Shown: positions 58,231 to 64,000 of the stretch, one piece after another
Layout: each line of letters begins with the position of its first letter
Numbering within the stretch: position 1 is the stretch's first letter
From: Thalassospira sp. MCCC 1A01148
Lineage (GTDB): Bacteria > Pseudomonadota > Alphaproteobacteria > Rhodospirillales > Thalassospiraceae
Reading direction: 5' to 3'
NCBI RefSeq assembly: GCF_001613795.1
Contig: NZ_LPVZ01000020.1
Span: forward strand, 186,001 to 250,000
DNA length: 64,000 nucleotides
The notes under the pieces: model-generated
The model's input: only the letters and a program-made list of their open reading frames with translations
What the model was told of the DNA's origin: nothing
The model's database searches: none
Program-made: the position numbers and the translations under genes

Positions 58231-59283
58231 TCAGACAGGTGCCTGACTGTCCGAAGACTTTTGCCAAAGGTTGATGCCCGCATCCCCTGCATACTTGTCG
58301 ATCTCAGCCAGTTCTTTTGCACTGAATTCAAGGTTATCAAGGGCATCAAGGCTGTTATCAAGCTGCTGAACATGGCGTGCACCGATCAGGGCAGAAGTCA
58401 CCTCTGGACGGCGCAGCACCCAGGCAATCGCCATTTGAGCCAGTGTCTGACCACGGCGTTTGGCGATTTCATTCAGGGCACGAACACGATCAAGGTTTTC
58501 ATCCGACAACATTCCCGGCTGGAAAGATCCTTCGAGTGCTGCACGGGAGTCTTCCGGCACGCCGTTCAGATACTTGTTGGTCAGAAGCCCTTGGGCAAGC
58601 GGCGAAAAGGCAATACAGCCCATGCCAAGCTCAGAAAGGGTATCAAGCAAACCATCCTCGACCCAGCGATTAACCATCGAATAAGACGGCTGATGAATGA
58701 CACATGGTGTTCCCATGTCTTTAAGGATCGCATGCGCTTCGCGGGTCATTTCCGGTGAATAGGACGAGATCCCAACATAAAGCGCCTTGCCGGACCGCAC
58801 GATCTGATCAAGTGCGCCCATGGTTTCGGCAAGCGGGGTGTTGGGATCGACACGGTGGGAATAAAAGATATCGACATAATCCAGCCCCATCCGTTTCAGG
58901 CTTTGATCAAGGCTTGAAATCAGATATTTGCGCGATCCCCATTCCCCGAACGGTCCTGGCCACATGCGGTAACCTGCCTTGGTCGAAATGATCAGTTCAT
59001 CACGATGGCTTTTGAGATCCTGGGACAGAACCTTGCCAAAGTTTTCTTCGGCCGAACCCGGCGGCGGGCCATAGTTATTGGCAAGATCAAAATGGAACAC
59101 GCCACGATCAAAGGCGCGACGGATCATCGCCCGTTGGGTTTCATAAACGTCCACACCACCGAAATTCTGCCACAGACCAAGTGTGATTTTCGGCAGAAGC
59201 AATCCACTGCGCCCACAACGGTTCCAGTTTTCGTCGTTATAGCGATCAGGGTTAGCCATCCACTGGGCTTCGACTTCAGCCAT
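58231..59283 (-). CDS. Aldo/keto reductase, YghZ/GpR type
   Basis: A 350-residue NADPH-dependent aldo-keto reductase resembling E. coli YghZ (L-glyceraldehyde 3-phosphate reductase). The tetrad is present: Asp and Tyr in F-H-F-D-L-A-N-N-Y-G-P, Lys in I-S-T-K-A-G-Y, and His in Y-S-H-R-V-D. The W-P-G-P-F-G-E-W-G-S-R-K-Y block is typical of this subgroup. The role would be detoxification of reactive aldehydes. It lies downstream of aminopeptidase P with a 109-base gap. Confidence 0.9.
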   Translation of the reverse strand: MAEVEAQWMANPDRYNDENWNRCGRSGLLLPKITLGLWQNFGGVDVYETQRAMIRRAFDRGVFHFDLANNYGPPPGSAEENFGKVLSQDLKSHRDELIISTKAGYRMWPGPFGEWGSRKYLISSLDQSLKRMGLDYVDIFYSHRVDPNTPLAETMGALDQIVRSGKALYVGISSYSPEMTREAHAILKDMGTPCVIHQPSYSMVNRWVEDGLLDTLSELGMGCIAFSPLAQGLLTNKYLNGVPEDSRAALEGSFQPGMLSDENLDRVRALNEIAKRRGQTLAQMAIAWVLRRPEVTSALIGARHVQQLDNSLDALDNLEFSAKELAEIDKYAGDAGINLWQKSSDSQAPV

Positions 59284-59302
59284 ACATTCCTCCTGCTTTC
59301 AG

Positions 59303-59318
59303 AAGCGGTTTACCGCTT
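59303..59318. terminator. Short hairpin between pepP and the aldo-keto reductase gene
   Basis: Arms AAGCGG and CCGCTT with a TTTA loop; TTCTT follows on the plus strand only. It may weakly attenuate read-through. Confidence 0.3.
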
Positions 59319-59392
59319 TTCTTGAATCGATCCAATGCCGCTTTAATAGGGCATTCGACCCTGTTTGTCAGCGCCAAGTCCGTGGCGTGAAA

Positions 59393-61417
59393 TCAATCTG
59401 ATTTCTTTTTGATCGGTGCAGTTGCCTTTTGCAGCCATTCCCGATGGTCATCGTCAAGATCATCGGCATACATCGCATAGACCTGTGCGTGGTAATCGTT
59501 AAGCCACTGCAACTCGTCCCTGCTCATCAATTCGGGATCAATCAGCTTACGTTCAATCGGCGAGAACGTCAGCGTTTCGAAGCCAAGCATCTTGCGGTCC
59601 GCACCGATTGGCGCGTCAATTTCTGCTACCGCAATCAGGTTTTCGATCCGGATGCCGTATTCGCCTTCCTTATAGAAGCCCGGTTCGTTCGAAAGGATCA
59701 TGCCCTGTTTTAGTGGCACCTTGTTCGGCGCCTTGGAAATACGTTGCGGACCTTCATGCACACCAAGATAACTGCCAACGCCGTGGCCTGTGCCATGGTC
59801 AAAGTCCAGCCCGGCCTCCCAAAGCGGCATGCGGGCCAAGGTATCAAGCTGCTGACCCGTTGTTCCCACCGGGAACACGGCACGGGCAAGGGCGATATGG
59901 CCCTTAAGCACGCGGGTAAAACGGTCACGGTGTTCCTGTGTCGGTTCGCCGATGACGGTCGTTCGGGTGATATCGGTGGTGCCATCAAGATACTGCGCAC
60001 CGGAATCAATCAGGAAAATTTCGCCCGGCGTCAGGTTACGGTTGGTTTCCGGGGTATTCCGATAATGACATAGCGCCCCGTTCGGTCCACTGCCGGGAAT
60101 GGTTTCAAAACTGGAATCACGGAATAGCGGATCTTCGGCACGCATCGACAGCAACATGTCTGCAGCAGCACGTTCGTCGATGTCACCACCGCTTGCGGCT
60201 TCATCAAGCCATTTGAAATACCGAATGATCTTTTCTCCGTCGCGCTTGTGCGCCTTGCGCGATCCTTCGAGCTCGACGTCGTTCTTGCATGCCTTGGGAA
60301 TAGCAACCGGATCGCGCCCAACGCGCACGGTTGCGCCCGCCTCAGCCAGTTGCATCCGCAACCAGTCGGCAGCAGTCGCTTCATCCAGCCGCACCGATTG
60401 ATTGCCCATCGACCGCAAAGCGTCTGCAAGTTCCCCCGGCGCACGCAGATTTGCTTCGCCCGACAACCATGCGACGGTTTCGGCAGCAATTTTGCGTTCA
60501 TCCATGAAAAGATCGACCGATGCATCACCATTAATGATTGCATAGCCAAGCGCAAGCGGTGTCTGCGGCACATCGGCACCACGGATATTCAGAAGCCACG
60601 CAATGCTGTCAGGTGCGGACAAAATGGCACTGTCACATGATATACGCGACAGGATTTCAGCAATCTGGGTGCGTTTTTCAAAACTGGATTTCCCGGCATA
60701 TTCCATCGGATGCGGTCGGACAGGCCCCAGCGGCAAGTGCGGTTGCGCATGCCAGATTGCATCTATTGGATTGGTATCAATGGCAACCAGTTCCGCGCCG
60801 ACAGCTTCACATGCAGAACGCAGATGCGTGGCCTGTTGCACGGTATGCAGCCAAGGATCATAGGCCAGTTTTTGCCCGGATTTCAGATTGTCGTGCAACC
60901 ATCCCACCACCGGCTCTTCTACTAGATGGCGGTATTCAAACAGGTCACGGTTAACTTGCTGGCGCACCTGAATGGTATAGCGTCCATCAACAAAAACCGC
61001 CGCCTTGTCGCTCAGAACAACAGCCGCCCCGGCTGAACCGGTAAAGCCGGTCAACCACGCCAGACGTTCGGCGCGCGCGGGAACGTTTTCGCCCTGATGT
61101 TCGTCCGCACGCGGCACGACGAACCCGTCAACACCCTTGGCCGCAAGGTATTTGCGCAATGCATCAAGCCGATGGGCTGAGTCAAAACCGTCCTTGGCCA
61201 TTTTGAAAAGCCTTTTGCGTTCATCACGAAGTGCCAGCAACTCGGCGCGCAATTCGTCATCCGGGGATGGACAGATCAGATCGATCCAGTCTTCTCGCGT
61301 ACTGCCTTCGGCGGCGGCCAGAACACCGTCAACCAGATCAATGACAGCGCTGACATCCTTGTCGACATTGGCGGCTTCAAGCAGTTTGGCAAGTTGAGCA
61401 TCACCGGAAATGGCCAT
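59393..61417 (-). CDS. pepP: Xaa-Pro aminopeptidase (M24B, long three-domain form)
   Basis: A 674-residue metallopeptidase that removes an N-terminal residue before proline. Two creatinase-like N-terminal domains precede the M24 catalytic domain. Metal ligands are visible: Asp in L-I-D-S-G-A-Q-Y and D-G-T-T-D-I-T-R, His in H-G-T-G-H-G-V-G, Glu in N-E-P-G-F-Y and in I-R-I-E-N. The length matches the long, eukaryote-like form, plus an extra N-terminal segment of about 60 residues. Confidence 0.93.
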   Translation of the reverse strand: MAISGDAQLAKLLEAANVDKDVSAVIDLVDGVLAAAEGSTREDWIDLICPSPDDELRAELLALRDERKRLFKMAKDGFDSAHRLDALRKYLAAKGVDGFVVPRADEHQGENVPARAERLAWLTGFTGSAGAAVVLSDKAAVFVDGRYTIQVRQQVNRDLFEYRHLVEEPVVGWLHDNLKSGQKLAYDPWLHTVQQATHLRSACEAVGAELVAIDTNPIDAIWHAQPHLPLGPVRPHPMEYAGKSSFEKRTQIAEILSRISCDSAILSAPDSIAWLLNIRGADVPQTPLALGYAIINGDASVDLFMDERKIAAETVAWLSGEANLRAPGELADALRSMGNQSVRLDEATAADWLRMQLAEAGATVRVGRDPVAIPKACKNDVELEGSRKAHKRDGEKIIRYFKWLDEAASGGDIDERAAADMLLSMRAEDPLFRDSSFETIPGSGPNGALCHYRNTPETNRNLTPGEIFLIDSGAQYLDGTTDITRTTVIGEPTQEHRDRFTRVLKGHIALARAVFPVGTTGQQLDTLARMPLWEAGLDFDHGTGHGVGSYLGVHEGPQRISKAPNKVPLKQGMILSNEPGFYKEGEYGIRIENLIAVAEIDAPIGADRKMLGFETLTFSPIERKLIDPELMSRDELQWLNDYHAQVYAMYADDLDDDHREWLQKATAPIKKKSD

Positions 61418-61676
61418 GAAGGTCCTCTTTAATCATGTGGGGCATCGGGTGGGTGGTACGTACGACTTATGTAAGGGTTAGTACCGATATCACGCAAGCA
61501 CCAAAGCTATCAGCACTATGCTACGTCATTTTTCATCCCGGAAACACCTGTGCATGCATCCGGCGTATGAATGCCTTGCAACCTTCGCAATGCAAATTAG
61601 CCAAAGGTTAACGTATGACATTCCCGTGACAAAAAGATGGCCCGTCGGGACGTCAATTTGCTGGAGACCATGAACG

Positions 61677-61868
61677 GTGATCCGTTTTCCAATTACTGCC
61701 TTGAGCGTCATACAATCTCGTCGCCGCCAGACGGCCTATGACGGCCTTGAGCGCCTGACCCTAGGTCAAAAAGCAGCGCTCGGCCTTGATACTGGCCCTG
61801 CCCATCTGGCAGACGACATCGCTGATCGTATTCCATATGATCAGCACGACGCCCAAGACACGGAATAA
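61677..61868 (+). CDS. Small DUF1127-like protein (tentative)
   Basis: A 63-residue ORF with GTG start and GGAG 11 bases upstream. R-R-R-Q-T-A-Y-D-G-L-E-R-L-T-L and A-A-L-G-L resemble the DUF1127/YjiS pattern of an Arg-rich helix followed by a L-x-D-I-G-L-type segment, but the match is loose. Two terminators follow on the same strand, which supports a short plus-strand transcript. Function unknown. Confidence 0.45.
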   Translation: MIRFPITALSVIQSRRRQTAYDGLERLTLGQKAALGLDTGPAHLADDIADRIPYDQHDAQDTE

Positions 61869-61914
61869 TGGATCAGTCCCGCCCGGGTTGGTCTGATATC
61901 AAATGACGAAGCGC

Positions 61915-61945
61915 AGGATCACGGTTCATGATCCTTGCGGCATTT
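61915..61945 (+). terminator. First of two tandem terminators
   Basis: Arms AGGATCA and TGATCCT with a 7-base loop, followed by CATTTTTGTCTTTTT. It closes the short transcript upstream. Confidence 0.65.
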
Positions 61946-61962
61946 TTGTCTTTTTCCCTCTG

Positions 61963-62001
61963 AAACGGCCCTGCTTCTCCACAGCAGGGCCGTTTCTTTT
62001 T
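61963..62001 (+). terminator. Second tandem terminator upstream of the SDR gene
   Basis: Perfect 13-base arms AAACGGCCCTGCT and AGCAGGGCCGTTT with a 7-base loop and the tail CTTTTT. Very strong. Confidence 0.9.
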
Positions 62002-62062
62002 GACCGGCTCCGACCCTGCACGCCATAGTGATCAGAACACCATGTCATGATGCGGAGTAGAA

Positions 62063-62800
62063 ATGGCCAAGACAGTTCTGATCACCGGTGGGTCGCGTGG
62101 CATTGGACTTGCCACCGCCGTCTTGTTCGCAGCCAAGGGATGGAACATCGCTTTCAGTTTTGTCGGCAATCAGGAAAGCGCAGATGAAACCTGTGCCATG
62201 TGTGAACGGGTCGGGGTCACCGGCAATGTGATTGCCCGCAAATGCGACGTCCGAAACGAGGAAGACGTCATCGCCCTTTTTCAAGCCGCTCGCGACCGAT
62301 TTGGTTCCATTGACGGCGTCGTTAATAACGCTGGCATCGTGGCCCCACAAAGTACGCTGGCAGACATGGATATTGAACGCATGAAGACCGTGTTTGATAC
62401 CAATGTGCTCGGTGCTTATCTGGTCGCGCGCGAAGCTGCACGGGCCCTTCATTCCGGAACAGCCATCGTCAACGTTTCTTCGGTCGCGGCAAAACTTGGA
62501 TCACCGGGTGAATATATCGACTATGCCGGATCAAAAGGCGCAATTGACACCCTTACCAAAGGTCTTGCCAAGGAACTCGGCCCAATGGGCATTCGGGTCA
62601 ATGCCGTGCGGCCGGGCATTATTGAAACCGATATTCACGCCAGTGGTGGCCGGCCAGAACGAATTGCCGAACTAGGCCCGGCGTGCCCGCTCGGACGTGC
62701 CGGTGAGCCCGAGGAAGTCGCACAAAGTATCTTTTGGCTCATCTCGAACGATGCGTCCTATGTTACTGGCAGCATTGTCGATGTTTCAGGCGGGCGGTAA
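62063..62800 (+). CDS. Short-chain dehydrogenase, YgfF-like
   Basis: A 245-residue NAD(P)-dependent oxidoreductase. The cofactor loop is T-G-G-S-R-G-I-G, then N-N-A-G; the catalytic Ser is in N-V-S-S-V-A and the Y-x-x-x-K in D-Y-A-G-S-K-G-A-I-D. The block L-G-S-P-G-E-Y-I-D-Y and H-A-S-G-G are shared with E. coli YgfF, an uncharacterised SDR. The substrate is unknown. Confidence 0.9.
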   Translation: MAKTVLITGGSRGIGLATAVLFAAKGWNIAFSFVGNQESADETCAMCERVGVTGNVIARKCDVRNEEDVIALFQAARDRFGSIDGVVNNAGIVAPQSTLADMDIERMKTVFDTNVLGAYLVAREAARALHSGTAIVNVSSVAAKLGSPGEYIDYAGSKGAIDTLTKGLAKELGPMGIRVNAVRPGIIETDIHASGGRPERIAELGPACPLGRAGEPEEVAQSIFWLISNDASYVTGSIVDVSGGR

Positions 62801-62819
62801 CCCGACATTCTTTGCCCGA

Positions 62820-64000
62820 TTACTCTACCGGTTTCAAACCTGCGCTGTCTTTCGCCTTTGCTGGCGTAGCGGCGGAGTTTGATGGCTTTTCGGTTTTACT
62901 GGCATCATCAAACACGGCCGCCAAGCCATCATGCAATTCAATGATATCAAGCGGCTTGGACATGATGCGCGCAACACCAAGCGCCTCAAATGAGGCCGTC
63001 ACTTCGTCAGAGGCATATCCCGTCATAACGACGACAGGAATATCATTGCCCGCTTCGCGAAGTTTTTCGATCAATTTGTGACCGGTCATGCCGGGCATTG
63101 TTTGATCCGTCAGAAGCCCGTCAAAATCAGCATCCGGTGCGCTCAAGGCATCCAAGGCGGTGGCTGCATCGTTAAAGGTTTCCACGGAATAGCCGATCCG
63201 GCCCAACATCCGCGCGCAAAGCTTGAGGTTCTTTTCCTCGTCATCGACAACGGCAAGATGCCCGCCAGAACTGGCCAACAAACCTTGTGTATCGCGTTTC
63301 TCGTCTGTGGCTTCACGGTCATGTTCCGGTAACAGGATGGAAAACCGCGTCCCCTGCCCCAGACGGCTATAGACCGAGATTTCGCCTTTATGCCCGGAAA
63401 TAATTCCATGCACAGTCGACAGACCAAGTCCGGTCCCCTTTCCGGGCTCCTTGGTCGTAAAGAACGGATCGAATATTTTTTTGGCTGTTTCCGGGTCCAT
63501 CCCGGCACCGTTATCAAGAACACTGATCTGGATATAGTGTCCGGTTGATAACAACGGATGGACTTCCAGACTGTCTTCGGTGACTTCGAACCTGCTGGCC
63601 TTCACACAGATTTCACCATGATCACCAATGGCGTGATATGCGTTGGTAATCAGGTTCATCAGACATTGATCAAGTTGTGTGGCATTGCCCATGACGGTCA
63701 TGGATTGCGCTGCCAGATCAACCCTGAGGGACACACTGGACGGCAGGGAACCGCGCGCAAACCTGACAGCGCCATTAATCATGGACCCGACATCAACTGG
63801 CGAACGTTCCGTTTCCGAGTTCCGGCTAAAGGCCAGAATTTGTCGAACAAGGTCACGGGCGCGATCCGCGCCCTGACGAATTTCCATAACATCTTCACGC
63901 AGTGGCGAATCTTCGGGCAGGTCGGTATAGAGCAACTCGGCATAACCGCTGATCGGCTGCAGGATATTGTTGAAATCGTGCGCGATGCCACCAGCCAGAA
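62820..64000 (-). CDS. Hybrid histidine kinase / response regulator (5' end cut by window)
   Basis: C-terminal part of a sensor kinase; the gene continues past the window end. At the window edge the H box reads [12 protein letters not shown], followed by the dimerisation helix. N box (N-A-Y-H-A-I-G-D), G1 (D-N-G-A-G-M-D), F box (F-D-P-F-F-T-T-K) and G2 ([10 protein letters not shown]) complete the kinase. A receiver domain follows, with D-D-E-E, the phospho-acceptor Asp in L-L-T-D-Q-T-M-P, T in V-M-T-G-Y-A, and K in M-S-K-P-L. The sensor part is not visible. It is convergent with the SDR gene. Confidence 0.92.
   Translation of the reverse strand, partial: LAGGIAHDFNNILQPISGYAELLYTDLPEDSPLREDVMEIRQGADRARDLVRQILAFSRNSETERSPVDVGSMINGAVRFARGSLPSSVSLRVDLAAQSMTVMGNATQLDQCLMNLITNAYHAIGDHGEICVKASRFEVTEDSLEVHPLLSTGHYIQISVLDNGAGMDPETAKKIFDPFFTTKEPGKGTGLGLSTVHGIISGHKGEISVYSRLGQGTRFSILLPEHDREATDEKRDTQGLLASSGGHLAVVDDEEKNLKLCARMLGRIGYSVETFNDAATALDALSAPDADFDGLLTDQTMPGMTGHKLIEKLREAGNDIPVVVMTGYASDEVTASFEALGVARIMSKPLDIIELHDGLAAVFDDASKTEKPSNSAATPAKAKDSAGLKPVE

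Noticed and set aside
61670-61741. Alternative 23-codon ORF starting at ATG with GGAG at ideal spacing, overlapping the small GTG ORF
   Set aside because: Too short and without recognisable content; could at most be a leader peptide, for which I see no further support.

Overview
The window is chromosomal DNA of an alphaproteobacterium. Evidence for this: a full division and cell-wall (dcw) cluster running from mraZ to ftsZ-lpxC and on to bamD-recN-ligA; FtsZ with a long linker and an IPAFLRRQ-type tail; a LexA-type box of the alphaproteobacterial GAAC-N7-GAAC form in front of recN; and moderate GC with strong preference for GC-ending codons. Protein texture (HBM chemoreceptors, TRAP transporters, many small regulators) suggests a free-living, probably marine Rhodospirillales-like organism such as Thalassospira. 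That genus-level guess is inference only. No tRNA, insertion sequence, prophage or CRISPR array was seen.

Region 1 (1-8.3 kb) holds mixed metabolic and signalling genes: an LpxR-like lipid A deacylase, a D-lactate dehydrogenase-type flavoprotein, an AIM24-family protein, a GAF-GGDEF diguanylate cyclase, a GNAT acetyltransferase followed by a YjhX/TopAI-like small protein, an AT-rich two-helix membrane protein, and an FMN glutamate synthase-like protein. Region 2 (8.6-16.1 kb) is a catabolic unit on the minus strand: a marR-like regulator, then dctP-dctQ-dctM (TRAP transporter) and a fused 5-oxoprolinase/hydantoinase. The logic is import of a small cyclic amide or related acid, then ATP-driven ring opening.

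Region 3 (16.2-20.5 kb) carries two tandem paralogous methyl-accepting chemotaxis proteins. Region 4 (20.7-29.0 kb) has a DjlA-like co-chaperone, a Uup-type ABC-F ATPase, an EamA exporter coupled to a murein amidase, the RNase P RNA gene, a PNPOx-like protein, an isochorismatase-family hydrolase, CorA, and an exported EF-hand protein.

Region 5 (29.2-55.1 kb) is the dcw cluster: mraZ-rsmH-ftsL-ftsI-murE-murF-mraY-murD-ftsW-murG-murC-murB-ddl-ftsQ-ftsA-ftsZ, then lpxC, bamD, recN, ligA. Most junctions overlap by 4 to 14 bases, so translation is likely coupled. The mraZ leader carries nine MraZ-type boxes with exact 10-base period inside each array. A strong terminator follows ftsZ. recN has its own SOS-type promoter.

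Region 6 (55.1-64 kb) contains an NTF2-like protein, a nuclease-fold exported protein, a DMT transporter divergent from a LysR regulator, an aldo-keto reductase, aminopeptidase P, a small DUF1127-like ORF, a YgfF-like SDR, and a hybrid histidine kinase cut by the window end. The most notable signals are the large MraZ-box arrays, the SOS box of recN, the GNAT/YjhX-like pair with its inverted repeat, and the TRAP-oxoprolinase unit with a candidate operator.
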